Source: Thalassococcus_A lentus
Lineage (GTDB): Bacteria; Pseudomonadota; Alphaproteobacteria; Rhodobacterales; Rhodobacteraceae
Length of the DNA stretch: 64,000 nucleotides
NCBI RefSeq assembly: GCF_028023555.1
Contig: NZ_JAQIOY010000002.1
Span: 248,001 to 312,000, forward strand
Direction of reading: 5' to 3'
The first letter of the stretch is position 1. Every line of letters starts with the position of its first letter. The notes below the pieces were generated by a model. The model saw only the letters and a list, made by a program, of their open reading frames with translations. It was not told the origin of the DNA and made no database searches. The position numbers and the translations under genes are program-made. Below, piece by piece: positions 26,402 through 35,035 of this stretch.

Positions 26402-26887
26402 TTATTCGGCTGCGATCGAAGACACGTCCTGACCAGATGCGGCCATGATTGCCTTAACGATGTTGTGGTAGCCGGTGCAGCGGCAGATGTTGCCTTCAAG
26501 GTAGTCGCGCACCTCGGCCTCGGTTGGCTTCGGATTTTCCTTGAGCAGCGCTGCGGCACTCATAACCATACCGGGTGTGCAGAAACCGCACTGCAGACCA
26601 TGATGTTCCTGAAAGGCGGCCTGAATAACACTGAGCGAGCCGTCCGCATTGGCCTGCCCCTCGATGGTGGCAACTTCGGCACCATCCGCTTCGGCTGCGA
26701 ACATCGTGCAGGATTTGACGGCCTGCCCGTTCACATGGATCACACAAGCGCCACACTGCGACGTGTCACACCCAACGTGCGTACCTGTCAAACGCAGTTC
26801 TTCGCGCAGAAAATCGGTCATGAGCGTGTTGCCCTTGACCGACTTGGTGACGGATTTTCCGTTCACCGTCATCGTCACTTCTGCCAT
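26402..26887 (-). CDS. 2Fe-2S small subunit of the molybdenum hydroxylase (CoxS-like)
   Basis: 161 residues. The plant-type ferredoxin domain has GCDTSQCGACVIHVNGQAVKSC and the second cluster domain has CGFCTPGM and CRCTGYHNIV, giving the eight cysteines for two 2Fe-2S clusters. It passes electrons from the Mo site in the L subunit to FAD in the M subunit. ATG 26887 follows GGAGG; an upstream in-frame start lacks that. Order on this strand is coxG, coxS, coxL, coxM. Confidence 0.92.
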   Translation of the reverse strand: MAEVTMTVNGKSVTKSVKGNTLMTDFLREELRLTGTHVGCDTSQCGACVIHVNGQAVKSCTMFAAEADGAEVATIEGQANADGSLSVIQAAFQEHHGLQCGFCTPGMVMSAAALLKENPKPTEAEVRDYLEGNICRCTGYHNIVKAIMAASGQDVSSIAAE

Positions 26888-26953
26888 TTTTCTCCTCCCT
26901 GGTATTTCCAATTTTGTTTGGTTCTGTCGAACCACCTAATGCGTTGCGGCCAT

Positions 26954-27478
26954 TCAGCCAGAGACCAGCCTTTTGAACCAGCCTTTCTTTTTCTGTTCGG
27001 TGCCATGGCCTTCTTCTGCCTCGGCCTCGTCATCGGGACCTTCGATCGCTTCTTGAAAGTTGGTAAAGAACTGATCGGCCATCTTCTTGGCAAACCCGTC
27101 GATGATCCGGCTGCCCAACTGCGCAAGCTTGCCTCCAACCTTAGCCTCGACGTCATAAGTCAAAAGCGTGCCGCCATCGTCTCCGGGCGCCAGCGTAACA
27201 ACTGCACCGCCCTTGGCAAAACCGGCGGCGCCGCCCTTGCCTTCGCCATTCAGCGTCACGGTATTGGGCGCATCGACATCGGCCAGTGTGACCTTGCCTT
27301 TGAAGGTCGCTTTGACCGGGCCGACCTTTTGAACAACCGTCGCCTCGAACCCGTCGTCGGCGTTTCCGGCCATCTCGGTGCAGCCCGGAACACACTCCTT
27401 GAGCACATCCGGATTCAGAATCGCTTCCCAGACCACCTCTTGGGGGGCACTGATCTGCCGGGAATCGCTCATTTGCAT
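26954..27478 (-). CDS. CoxG-like SRPBCC domain protein
   Basis: 174 residues. The CoxG/COXG fold (about 1-145) begins SDSRQISAPQEVVWEAILNPDVLKECVPGC, and an acidic linker leads to a short basic tail (KKKGWFKRLVSG). CoxG proteins in CO dehydrogenase operons are thought to help place the enzyme at the membrane or to carry quinone. Here it is first of the operon. ATG 27478 follows GAGGAAA; a second ATG two codons on is possible. Confidence 0.85.
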   Translation of the reverse strand: MQMSDSRQISAPQEVVWEAILNPDVLKECVPGCTEMAGNADDGFEATVVQKVGPVKATFKGKVTLADVDAPNTVTLNGEGKGGAAGFAKGGAVVTLAPGDDGGTLLTYDVEAKVGGKLAQLGSRIIDGFAKKMADQFFTNFQEAIEGPDDEAEAEEGHGTEQKKKGWFKRLVSG

Positions 27479-27528
27479 GGATATTTCCTCTTTCTTAGCG
27501 CCAGCCTAGGCGCGCTGCCCTTCGGGGC

Positions 27529-27543
27529 ATATTAGACCAATGG
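27529..27543 (-). promoter_or_regulatory. candidate regulator site upstream of coxG
   Basis: On the minus strand it reads CCATTGGTCTAATAT and matches the site at 36075-36061 in 13 of 15 positions. It lies 51 bases before the coxG start. It lacks the exact GGTCGTA core (GGTCTAA), so it is a weaker member of the set. Confidence 0.4.
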
Positions 27544-27562
27544 GTTAGAAGCCGCCGCAGCG

Positions 27563-28465
27563 CTACCACTGCGGGGGATGATGAGTGATGCCGTACTCGG
27601 CGAAAATTTTTTCAACGGCGCCATTCGACAAGGCCTCGGTCACGGCGTCACCAACCGTGTAGCTGAGTGGCCGATAAGCAAAGTGAACCGCCGTTCCCAG
27701 CACCCATTTGCCCCGTGCCAGTCCGGCCAAAGGCGGTTCGTGCACGGCAACGCCGTCGCCGGCAAAAAACTCCAACTGGGCCTTTGGGCCCATGGCCGCC
27801 ATGGTTTCACCGGCGTTGAGCGCCTCCATTGCCGCCTGCATGCTCGGGTAGCGCCGGACGCCCTTGCCCGTCTGCCCGCCAGCAAAGCCGGACAAATAAA
27901 AATCCGCGATCGAGTCGTTTTCGACGGCAACCGTATCGAACCGGAAATAGGCAGGCACCGGACCGCCATCGGGATAAGCCGCCTCGCTGTAGGCGATGGC
28001 GATGCGTTCCTCGTGGTACTGCCCCGGGAACACCACCTGTTCGACCCTGCATTTGAACGCGCTGTCATAAGGCACGCGCATCATCGCATTGGACACCGCA
28101 CCACCGACAATTGGCCCTTTCCAGATGTTGTTGCGTAAATCCGCATCAAGAGTTTCCCCGGCCGTCACAAATTTGAACCGCGCCTCAACCCCAACATATT
28201 CAGCAATCAGGTGCGCTAGATCGACGTCAACACCGCGCGGTTGGCCAGCGTCTTCCCAGCTGTAAGGCGCGAAGTCCTCGTAAACTGCGAAGGTCATGAA
28301 TCCACGATCCATGATCGTATCCATATCCTGACCGACTATGTCCCTGCTGGCGTTTTGCGGTTTTGGCTGAGGCACATGATCGGCACAGGGATCGTTTGCC
28401 CACACGTCCTGCGGCGCAAGACAGAGCGCCGCAACGCAAATCGACCAAGCCCAGTTTCGAATCAT
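27563..28465 (-). CDS. quinoprotein dehydrogenase-associated periplasmic binding protein (XoxJ-like)
   Basis: 300 residues with signal peptide MIRNWAWSICVAALCLAPQDVWA. The body is of the bacterial extracellular solute-binding family 3 (FMTFAVYEDFAPYSWEDAGQPRGVDVDLAHLIAEY). It matches the group found beside PQQ alcohol and methanol dehydrogenases (MxaJ/XoxJ), thought to help cofactor insertion or activation of the dehydrogenase rather than transport. Start at 28465 chosen because it begins the signal peptide; an upstream in-frame ATG would add thirty residues. It follows pedF after 13 bases. Confidence 0.82.
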   Translation of the reverse strand: MIRNWAWSICVAALCLAPQDVWANDPCADHVPQPKPQNASRDIVGQDMDTIMDRGFMTFAVYEDFAPYSWEDAGQPRGVDVDLAHLIAEYVGVEARFKFVTAGETLDADLRNNIWKGPIVGGAVSNAMMRVPYDSAFKCRVEQVVFPGQYHEERIAIAYSEAAYPDGGPVPAYFRFDTVAVENDSIADFYLSGFAGGQTGKGVRRYPSMQAAMEALNAGETMAAMGPKAQLEFFAGDGVAVHEPPLAGLARGKWVLGTAVHFAYRPLSYTVGDAVTEALSNGAVEKIFAEYGITHHPPQW

Positions 28466-28478
28466 CGTGCCTATCGCC

Positions 28479-29174
28479 TTAGTTCGCAGCAGAGAGCCCG
28501 ATGGTAAGCGCTTCGGCAGCCTTAACGTAAGCCTCTTGTGTGCCATCAATGGCAAATGCCGCTCGGCTGGCCGCGCTGTCGGCTACGGGTGCCCCGGACA
28601 AGGTCTCAATCCCAGCGGCGATTTCCGACAGCCGCGCCTTGATTGCATCGGGGTCTGCACCGGACGGATCCTTGCCCAAAGCGATCAGCGTGTCGCGAAT
28701 ACCTTTCAGCTCGTCCGATACTTCGGCCATGCTATCGTCGTCCGGACGTGTTTCGATGTAGGTTCGGATGGCCCAGGCAGCTTCTTGGCCCAGCAATTCA
28801 CCAAAGGCCGGCATCTTGGTGACCCCGTTCTGGGTGTAGCCATGAATGAACCGCTCCATGTACCATTCGTCTCCGTATTCCTCGGCCTCCAGGAACCGCA
28901 AGTCCGGAGCCAGACCGCCAGAAATCACTTCGAGCCCGTGACACCGGGCACAGTTCTGGTTGTAGCCGGATGCACCGATCTCGACCGCTCGGGCCCAGAC
29001 TTCCTGCCCGACGGCTTCGGCACGATATGGGTTTTCGATCAGCCACTCTTCGCCAACCTCGGGCAAACCTGTTGTGTCGACGGCCTGCGGCGTGACATCG
29101 CCATGCGCATGCAACAACGTGCCAGTTGCCAGAATGGCCAACGCAGATACGGCGGTTTTGGTCAGAACGGTCAT
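28479..29174 (-). CDS. pedF: cytochrome c-550, PedF type
   Basis: 231 residues with signal peptide MTVLTKTAVSALAILATGTLLHA. One haem c site CARCH (Cys75, Cys78, His79) and a distal KMPAFGELLG methionine region. This is the cytochrome c550 paired with PQQ alcohol dehydrogenases in Pseudomonas (PedF), taking electrons from the dehydrogenase in the periplasm. A long C-terminal extension (about 130-231) holds an Ala-rich helical part. ATG 29174 follows GGGAGG. First gene of a leftward unit with the XoxJ-like gene; divergent from the binding protein at 29393. Confidence 0.87.
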   Translation of the reverse strand: MTVLTKTAVSALAILATGTLLHAHGDVTPQAVDTTGLPEVGEEWLIENPYRAEAVGQEVWARAVEIGASGYNQNCARCHGLEVISGGLAPDLRFLEAEEYGDEWYMERFIHGYTQNGVTKMPAFGELLGQEAAWAIRTYIETRPDDDSMAEVSDELKGIRDTLIALGKDPSGADPDAIKARLSEIAAGIETLSGAPVADSAASRAAFAIDGTQEAYVKAAEALTIGLSAAN

Positions 29175-29328
29175 GTCAGATCCTCCCGTTTGGAGACATG
29201 GATGTGGCTGTGCTCAGGCAGCACCGATCGTGCGGCTCTCGCTTGAGGCCATTGATAGGATGGCAACCAGAGCGCCGATATTGGACTTTCGTGGCGCGCA
29301 ACCGACAATGTGACAGACTGGGCTTGCA

Positions 29329-29343
29329 CCATGGTCGTATTGA
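29329..29343 (+). promoter_or_regulatory. candidate regulator site between pedF and the PQQ-system binding protein
   Basis: CCATGGTCGTATTGA contains the GGTCGTA core shared with sites upstream of the Sel1-type gene, the cytochrome c gene and the PQQ dehydrogenase. It lies 50 bases before the start at 29393 and 155 bases from pedF on the other side. Confidence 0.5.
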
Positions 29344-29392
29344 GATGCCAGGTAGCACCTTTAGCGTCAGCCATAAGGGAGGATGCAGTAAC

Positions 29393-30577
29393 ATGTCTTG
29401 GCGATCCATGGCCATTTGTCTGGCCGCCACTTTTTGTGCCGCGCTTTCCTCCGCACCGACCGATGTGCAGGCCGCTGATGTAACCGTTCAATTCGTGCAG
29501 CAAAAAGTGCCGCCGCCGCCCGTTCTGTCGAATCTCGATCCCATCCCCGAGGACCTCGGCCTTCGCGGCGCTGAACTGGCTTTGACAGACAACATGACCA
29601 CCGGCCGCTTTCTTGGCCAAAACTGGACTCTCGAGATCACACAGGTCGAACCCGGCGGTGATTTCGCCAGCGCGCTTGATGCGGCTTTGGCTCAGACTGA
29701 TCTGGTTATCCTCGACGCGCCTGCTGCCCAGGTGCGCGAAGCGGCGTCACGCGTGGCCGGCACAACTGCGCTACTGTTCAACGCAGGTGCTTCAGATCCC
29801 GCTCTGCGCGATGAGGCCTGCAGCGCAAATATGCTGCACACCTTGCCTTCGGAATACATGTTGTCGGACGCCCTGATGCAATTTGCGGTCAAACGCCGCT
29901 GGACCGACCTGGCCCTGATCACCGGTGAAGGCCCCGGTGACGCTGAACAGGCCGCGGCCTTGGAACGGTCTGCTACCAAATTCGGGCTCAAGATCGGCGC
30001 GCGCAAGACCTGGGCGTTTGACGCGGATATGCGCCGCAACGCTTCACAGGAAGTGCCACTGTTCACGCAAGAACTGGGTGATTACGATCTGCTGCTGGTC
30101 GCCGATGCTGCCAACGACTTTGCCCGCTACATTCCGTTCAACACGTGGCGCCCCCGCCCCGTCGCCGGAGCCGAAGGGCTGACACCGCAGGTCTGGGATC
30201 GGGTGGTCGAACAATGGGGCGCCGCGCAACTGCAGTCGCGCTTCACCGAACTGGCCGGGCGCGACATGCAAGGGCGGGACTATGCCGTCTGGGCCGCCAT
30301 GCGCGCAATCGGTGAAGCGGTGACACGCACGAAGGCCGCCGACGCTCAGACATTGCGAAGCTATATGCTTGGCCCCGATTTCGAACTGGCCGGTTTCAAG
30401 GGACGCCCCCTGACCTTTCGCGACTGGAATGGCCAGATGCGCCAACCGATCGCCCTGACCCACCGCGGTGCTCTGGTGGCGCAGGCTCCGCTCGAAGGCT
30501 TCCTGCACCAGCGAACCGAACTTGACACACTTGGTCTGGACGCCCCGGAAAGCCGCTGTGCGGCGTTCAAACAATGA
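29393..30577 (+). CDS. periplasmic branched-chain-type binding protein of the PQQ alcohol dehydrogenase system
   Basis: 394 residues with signal peptide MSWRSMAICLAATFCAALSSAPTDVQA. The mature part resembles the receptor-family ligand-binding (type 1 periplasmic) fold: VTVQFVQQKVPPPPVLSNLD, LGLRGAELALTDNMTTGRFLGQ and ASDPALRDEACSANMLHTLPS. A family of this kind is known to travel with PQQ-dependent alcohol oxidation genes; its ligand is not established. ATG 29393 has GGGAGG upstream. It begins the rightward run that includes the beta-propeller and the ABC pair. Confidence 0.83.
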   Translation: MSWRSMAICLAATFCAALSSAPTDVQAADVTVQFVQQKVPPPPVLSNLDPIPEDLGLRGAELALTDNMTTGRFLGQNWTLEITQVEPGGDFASALDAALAQTDLVILDAPAAQVREAASRVAGTTALLFNAGASDPALRDEACSANMLHTLPSEYMLSDALMQFAVKRRWTDLALITGEGPGDAEQAAALERSATKFGLKIGARKTWAFDADMRRNASQEVPLFTQELGDYDLLLVADAANDFARYIPFNTWRPRPVAGAEGLTPQVWDRVVEQWGAAQLQSRFTELAGRDMQGRDYAVWAAMRAIGEAVTRTKAADAQTLRSYMLGPDFELAGFKGRPLTFRDWNGQMRQPIALTHRGALVAQAPLEGFLHQRTELDTLGLDAPESRCAAFKQ

Positions 30578-30591
30578 ACCGCCCCTTGCTG

Positions 30592-30641
30592 CTTCTTTGT
30601 GCCAAAAATATCCCGGGGGTCCGGGGGCAGCGCCCCCGGTT
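30592..30641 (+). repeat. interspersed GC-rich palindromic repeat, copy 2
   Basis: CTTCTTTGTGCC, then AAAAATATCCCGGGGGTCC and the hairpin CCGGGGGC-AGC-GCCCCCGG (30621-30639). It lies between the binding protein and the propeller gene, inside what should be one transcript, and ends 23 bases before the TTG start. See copies at 23885 and 59636. Confidence 0.8.
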
Positions 30642-30664
30642 CCTGTATCAAAAGGACTGACGAT

Positions 30665-31645
30665 TTGAAACCAACGCCTCTTCTCGCCTGCCTTTCCAGC
30701 CTGTGTCTGCTTGGCGCCGCCACCCCCGCGCTATCTGACGAAATATGGGTCACCAATGAAAAAGACGACACGATTTCGGTGATCGACATCGAAACCATGG
30801 AAGTGACCCGAACGATTCCCACAGGCGAACGCCCACGCGGCATCACATTTTCCAAGGATTTTTCCGTCGTCTACATTTGCGCCTCGGACAGTGACGCCGT
30901 GCAGGTCATGGACCCGGCAACCGGTGAGATCCTTCACGATTTGCCATCAGGCGAAGACCCCGAACAGTTTGTTCTGCATCCAGATGACCGGCATCTCTAC
31001 ATCGCCAATGAAGATGATGCGATCACCACGGTGGTCGATACAGTGTCGCGCACGGTTGTCGCCCAGATTGATGTTGGGATCGAGCCCGAAGGCATGGCCG
31101 TGTCACCCGATGGCAAGATTGCCATCACCACTTCCGAAACAACCAATATGGCCCATTGGATCGATACGGAAACGCAAGAATTGTTCGCCAACACATTGGT
31201 CGACAGCCGTCCGCGCCACGCCGAATTTGTCAAAGGCGGGTCAGAGCTTTGGGTTAGCGCCGAAATCGGCGGTACGATCTCGGTCTTCGATGTGGCCACG
31301 CAGGCCGAAAAGACCAAGATCAGCTTCGAAGTTGCCAACATGCATCCCGACCGTGTTCAACCCGTGGGCTTTGAATTCACCCAAGGGGATACTCATGCCT
31401 TTGTCGCGCTTGGCCCATCCAACCACGTGGCCGTGGTGAATGCAGAAACCTACGAAGTCGAAGACTACATCCTCGTGGGGCGCCGGGTCTGGCACATGGA
31501 TTTCAACGCGGACCGGTCCTTGCTGTTCACGACCAATGGCGTCTCAGGAGATGTAACCGTCATCGACGTTGCGTCGCGCAAGGCGCTCAAGTCCATCAAG
31601 GTGGGCCGGTTTCCTTGGGGCGCTGCATTCAGGCCAACAAACTGA
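30665..31645 (+). CDS. PQQ-dependent catabolism-associated beta-propeller protein
   Basis: 326 residues from a TTG start with signal peptide MKPTPLLACLSSLCLLGAATPALS. The mature protein is made of YVTN-type repeats, each with a pattern like ISVIDIETMEVTRTIPTGERPRGI, forming a seven-bladed propeller in the periplasm. Members of this family are encoded with PQQ alcohol dehydrogenases; role unproven. The TTG at 30665 was chosen because AAAAGGAC precedes it and the signal peptide starts there; earlier codons read through the repeat at 30592-30641. Confidence 0.85.
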   Translation: MKPTPLLACLSSLCLLGAATPALSDEIWVTNEKDDTISVIDIETMEVTRTIPTGERPRGITFSKDFSVVYICASDSDAVQVMDPATGEILHDLPSGEDPEQFVLHPDDRHLYIANEDDAITTVVDTVSRTVVAQIDVGIEPEGMAVSPDGKIAITTSETTNMAHWIDTETQELFANTLVDSRPRHAEFVKGGSELWVSAEIGGTISVFDVATQAEKTKISFEVANMHPDRVQPVGFEFTQGDTHAFVALGPSNHVAVVNAETYEVEDYILVGRRVWHMDFNADRSLLFTTNGVSGDVTVIDVASRKALKSIKVGRFPWGAAFRPTN

Positions 31646-31702
31646 CCGCTTGGACCCTTAGGCCGCTATTCCCACCCTTCGTCTGAACAAGGAACTTTCC
31701 AC

Positions 31703-32152
31703 ATGATCAAACCGATATTGACCGCTCTTTTGGTCTGCGCCCTGCCCCTGTCCGTGCAGGCCGATGATGACGACGATGACAACCGCTTTGGGCTGGCCGG
31801 GATTTTGTCGGCCAAGAACAAAGAAGATCTCGAACCCATTCAGCTGTCGGCTGGCATGCCGCTGACATCAGCACCGTGGGTTTTGAAATCCGGTACCTAC
31901 TATGAATTTGAAATACAAGGCGATGGCAGTCAGGAACTGGCCTTGGTCGGGCCAGAGTTTTTCCGGGCCATCTGGGTAGATGAAATCGTCGTCGAAGGAT
32001 TGGAAATTCGGCCCCTCGGCCTCGATTCAGTCGAATTCGACGAGGCGGGCGAAATGGAGATCGGATTCGTCGCGATCAAACCGGGCTCTTACTATCTCAA
32101 GGTGCCCGGCTCGACCGGTGAAACCCAGCGGCTGGAAATTACAATTGAATAG
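31703..32152 (+). CDS. secreted acidic protein of unknown function in the PQQ alcohol cluster
   Basis: 149 residues. Signal peptide MIKPILTALLVCALPLSVQA, then a run of Asp (DDDDDDN) and a compact beta-rich domain with SAPWVLKSGTYYEFEIQGDG, FFRAIWVDEIVVEG and GSYYLKVPGSTGETQRLEI. No cysteine in the mature part and no catalytic motif. The Asp run could bind a divalent or trivalent cation. Its place between the propeller and the ABC genes suggests a periplasmic role in the same system. Not recognised as a named family. Confidence 0.75.
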   Translation: MIKPILTALLVCALPLSVQADDDDDDNRFGLAGILSAKNKEDLEPIQLSAGMPLTSAPWVLKSGTYYEFEIQGDGSQELALVGPEFFRAIWVDEIVVEGLEIRPLGLDSVEFDEAGEMEIGFVAIKPGSYYLKVPGSTGETQRLEITIE

Positions 32153-32194
32153 CCGGGCTGGCGCAACCCGTACTGACCGGCTTACTCTGCCATC

Positions 32195-32908
32195 ATGAGC
32201 CTGTCTGTTTCTGATCTGAGTTTCTCATATGGTGCAAAACCGGCGCTGGACGCAGTCTCGTTTGACGTGGCGGCCGGGCGTTTCTGCGCCTTGCTCGGGC
32301 CAAACGGTGCGGGAAAATCCACTCTGTTTGGGCTGTTGACCCAGCTGTTTTCAAGTGCGGACGGACGCATCGAAATTGCGGGACACGACCTGCAGAAGGC
32401 ACCGCGGGCTGCTCTTGCCGCTATGGGGGTGGTGTTTCAGCAACCCACGCTCGATCTGGATTTGAGTGTGCGTCAGAACCTACGGTATTTCGCGGCCCTT
32501 CAAGGTTTGTCCGGAAAGACCGCCGAAACCCGGATCGACGCGGCGCTGGACCAGTTGGATATGCGTCAGCGCGCAGGGGAAAAGGCGCGCGGCCTGAATG
32601 GCGGTCATCGCAGGCGCACTGAAATCGCACGCGCCCTTTTGCATCATCCAAAGGTGTTGCTTTTGGACGAACCAACCGTCGGATTGGACGCCGCCGCACG
32701 TCAATCTCTGGTGGCGCATGTACACGAATTGGCCTTAGGCGGTATCAGCGTTCTTTGGGCAACTCATTTGACCGACGAAGTGCAGATGCAAGACGACCTA
32801 GTGCTGCTGCACCAGGGCCGGATACGCGCGCGTGGCGTGACTGGAGATCTGGTCGGCGGTCAAGCGTTGCAAGACTGGTTTCTTGCGGAAACGGGAGTGG
32901 CTGCATGA
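32195..32908 (+). CDS. ABC transporter ATP-binding protein of the PQQ alcohol dehydrogenase system (PedB-like)
   Basis: 237 residues. Walker A is GPNGAGKST (about 36-44), Q-loop VVFQQPTLDLDLSVRQN, Walker B KVLLLDEPTVGLD and switch His in LWATHLTDE. The signature reads LNGGHRRRTEIARAL instead of LSGGQ, a variant also seen in the PedB group. Together with the next gene it forms an ABC-2-type exporter, which in Pseudomonas goes with alcohol oxidation by PQQ enzymes. The transported compound is not established. Confidence 0.88.
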   Translation: MSLSVSDLSFSYGAKPALDAVSFDVAAGRFCALLGPNGAGKSTLFGLLTQLFSSADGRIEIAGHDLQKAPRAALAAMGVVFQQPTLDLDLSVRQNLRYFAALQGLSGKTAETRIDAALDQLDMRQRAGEKARGLNGGHRRRTEIARALLHHPKVLLLDEPTVGLDAAARQSLVAHVHELALGGISVLWATHLTDEVQMQDDLVLLHQGRIRARGVTGDLVGGQALQDWFLAETGVAA

Positions 32909-32981
32909 GGAAGCCAACGTACCGCATTGAAAAATCAGAGTATTATTTCTATCGTTCGGTGAGCGGAATGTGGTTGTGCCC

Positions 32982-33770
32982 ATGACCTATTTGCCAGCCT
33001 TTCGCGCGATCGTCATCCGGGAAGCTTTGCGCTTTGTGCATCAACGCGAACGGTTCATTGCGGCCCTTGTCAGGCCATTGGTCTGGCTGTTGGTCTTTGC
33101 CGCCGGTTTTCGCGCCGCTTTGGGCCTGTCGATCACGCCGCCCTACCAAACCTACATCACCTACGAGACATACATTGTCCCGGGGCTCTGCGGCATGATC
33201 TTGTTGTTCAATGGCATGCAGTCTTCATTATCGTTGGTTTACGACCGGGAAATGGGATCCATGCGGTTGCTTTTGACGGCACCACTGCCCCGCTGGTTTC
33301 TATTGTTTTCAAAGCTTTGCGGCGCGACCTTTATCGGGGTTCTGCAGTGCTATGCCTTTTTGGCCATCGCCTGGGCCTTTGACATCACTGCGCCTGCCAT
33401 CGGCTATCTGACTGTTCTGCCGGCCTTGGTTCTTGCAGGCTTGATGCTGGGGGCTCTTGGTCTGGCGCTGTCCAGCTTTATCAAACAGCTTGAAAACTTT
33501 GCCGGCGTCATGAACTTCGTGATCTTTCCAATGTTTTTCCTCAGCTCCGCGCTCTATCCTCTTTGGAAAATGGCCGAGTCCTCAGAGCTGTTGCATGACA
33601 TCTGCGCGGCCAATCCGTTTACCCATGCTGTTGAGCTGATCCGCTTTGCTCTGCATGGTGAATTAAGTCCTTCCGCGTTGCTTTGGACCGGCATTGCGGC
33701 CTTTGTGTTCATGGCGTTGGCCATCTGGGGATATGATCCCGCACGCGGGATGGTGCGGCGCAAGAGGTGA
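32982..33770 (+). CDS. ABC-2 type permease of the PQQ alcohol dehydrogenase system (PedC-like)
   Basis: 262 residues and six membrane segments. The ABC-2 pattern is clear: REALRFVHQRERFIAALVRPLVWLLVF at the start, FNGMQSSLSLVYDREMGSMRLLLTAPLPRW in the middle and NFVIFPMFFLSSALYPLWKM near the end. It pairs with the ATPase just upstream. The start is uncertain: ATG 32982 is used, but GTG codons at 32970 and 32976 are in frame and none has a strong ribosome site. The gap after the ATPase (73 bases) is longer than expected. Confidence 0.87.
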   Translation: MTYLPAFRAIVIREALRFVHQRERFIAALVRPLVWLLVFAAGFRAALGLSITPPYQTYITYETYIVPGLCGMILLFNGMQSSLSLVYDREMGSMRLLLTAPLPRWFLLFSKLCGATFIGVLQCYAFLAIAWAFDITAPAIGYLTVLPALVLAGLMLGALGLALSSFIKQLENFAGVMNFVIFPMFFLSSALYPLWKMAESSELLHDICAANPFTHAVELIRFALHGELSPSALLWTGIAAFVFMALAIWGYDPARGMVRRKR

Positions 33771-33771
33771 T

Positions 33772-33786
33772 CTACGACCATTGCAG
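33772..33786 (-). promoter_or_regulatory. candidate regulator site upstream of the Sel1-type gene
   Basis: On the minus strand CTGCAATGGTCGTAG, holding the GGTCGTA core. It lies 50 bases before the start at 33836, just after the PedC-like stop, so this gene may have its own promoter. Confidence 0.45.
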
Positions 33787-33835
33787 ACGTGAAAGCTTTG
33801 CCCGTCTCTGCTAAGGTCGGCGCAGGAGGCCATCC

Positions 33836-34381
33836 ATGCTGATACGTCTGAGTTTGATTGCGACAGTTCTTTTCGCCAGTGCGCCGAGCGCAGAGGAACG
33901 CGAAGAGGATCTCGGCACGCTGAACCCCGAGGAAATGACATGGGGCAACAACATCGCCAAAATTGAACGCGGCGAAACTGACATGGCGCTCTGTGCCTCG
34001 GGATATCTCATGACAAAGTCAGGCGATCATGAAACCGCCCGCAAGATTTTCGAAGCCTGTGCCGAAGCCGGATACACTGGCACCATGACGTGGATGTCCT
34101 ATATGGAAAACAACGGCTTTGGCGGCGAATACAATCCCGACGCATCGGCCGAATGGGACAGGCGCGCTGCGGAAATGGGCGATCCGGTTGGCAAATTCAA
34201 CCATGGGATCAACCTGATGCGCGGTCACGGGATTGCCCGGGATGAAACCCTCGGGCGCATGTTCGTGGATCAGGCCGCTGCGGATGGTCTGAGTGTGGCC
34301 AAACGTTTGCAGCGGGCGGACTACGATCTGGACGAAGTCACGCCTGACGCGGACAACTGGCGCTACGCACCCTCCTTTTGA
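33836..34381 (+). CDS. secreted Sel1/TPR-like repeat protein
   Basis: 181 residues with signal peptide MLIRLSLIATVLFASAPSA. The mature protein has Sel1-type helical repeats (GDHETARKIFEACAEAGYTGTMTWMSYM, GDPVGKFNHGINLMRGHGIARDETLGRMFVDQAAADG), usually a protein-binding scaffold. Two cysteines are present. AGGAGG lies before the ATG. It sits between the PedBC-like pair and a convergent ABC ATPase 3 bases away, and is probably part of the alcohol oxidation set. Confidence 0.78.
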   Translation: MLIRLSLIATVLFASAPSAEEREEDLGTLNPEEMTWGNNIAKIERGETDMALCASGYLMTKSGDHETARKIFEACAEAGYTGTMTWMSYMENNGFGGEYNPDASAEWDRRAAEMGDPVGKFNHGINLMRGHGIARDETLGRMFVDQAAADGLSVAKRLQRADYDLDEVTPDADNWRYAPSF

Positions 34382-34384
34382 GCC

Positions 34385-35029
34385 TTATGGATCCAGCGTT
34401 GCCGGGCTACCGGACAGGTGGACGATACGCGACGCGAGCCGTTTTGCTTCGCTTTCCGCATGGGTCACCAATAGGGTCGTGACAGAACTTCCCGACCGCA
34501 AAGTTTCGAAAAGTGTCATCATTTCATCGGCAAGGGCCGCATCCAACGACACAAATGGCTCGTCCAGAAGCAGCAGATCCGGAGATCCGGCAAAGGCACG
34601 GGCCAAGGCCAATCGCCGTTGTTGTCCAAGGCTCAGCTGACCGGGGAAATCACCGCCACGCCCTGCCAGGCCGACGCTGGCCAGTGCTTGCTCCGCGGCC
34701 TCAGGCGAAATGTGGAGGGTCAGGCAGAGATTTTCCTGCAAATTCCGCCATGGTAACAGTGTTGGTTCCTGAAACACCACGGCGACGTTTTTCGGGCGCT
34801 CGACCGACCCGCGTTGCCGCGTTTCCAATCCTGCCAGAACCCGTAACAGGCTGGTTTTTCCGATCCCGGATGGTCCGGTCAATGCCACCGTCTCACCACT
34901 GAACAAATCAAGCTGCACGGGCCCCAAAATTGCGCGCCCCGCCAGCTCAAGTCCGTCAAGTGACAGGCGCGCAACTGGTTTGCGCGCGCCTGCCTGTTGG
35001 TCATCCTGCACGAGACGCAGCCTGGTCAT
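34385..35029 (-). CDS. ABC transporter ATP-binding protein, TauB/SsuB type
   Basis: 214 residues. Walker A GPSGIGKTS, Q-loop VVFQEPTLLPWRNLQENL, signature LSLGQQRRLALARAF, Walker B LLLLDEPFVSLD and switch His in LLVTHAESEA. The set PWRN and TLLP is typical of importers for nitrate, sulfonate or pyrimidine precursors. It starts 6 bases after the binding-protein gene on the same strand. No permease lies in this unit. Confidence 0.87.
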   Translation of the reverse strand: MTRLRLVQDDQQAGARKPVARLSLDGLELAGRAILGPVQLDLFSGETVALTGPSGIGKTSLLRVLAGLETRQRGSVERPKNVAVVFQEPTLLPWRNLQENLCLTLHISPEAAEQALASVGLAGRGGDFPGQLSLGQQRRLALARAFAGSPDLLLLDEPFVSLDAALADEMMTLFETLRSGSSVTTLLVTHAESEAKRLASRIVHLSGSPATLDP

Positions 35030-35035
35030 ATCCGC

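Noticed and set aside
23057..27478. Aerobic carbon monoxide dehydrogenase (form I)
   Set aside because: The active-site loop is AYRGAGR and not AYRCSFR, and the coxDEF maturation genes are absent.
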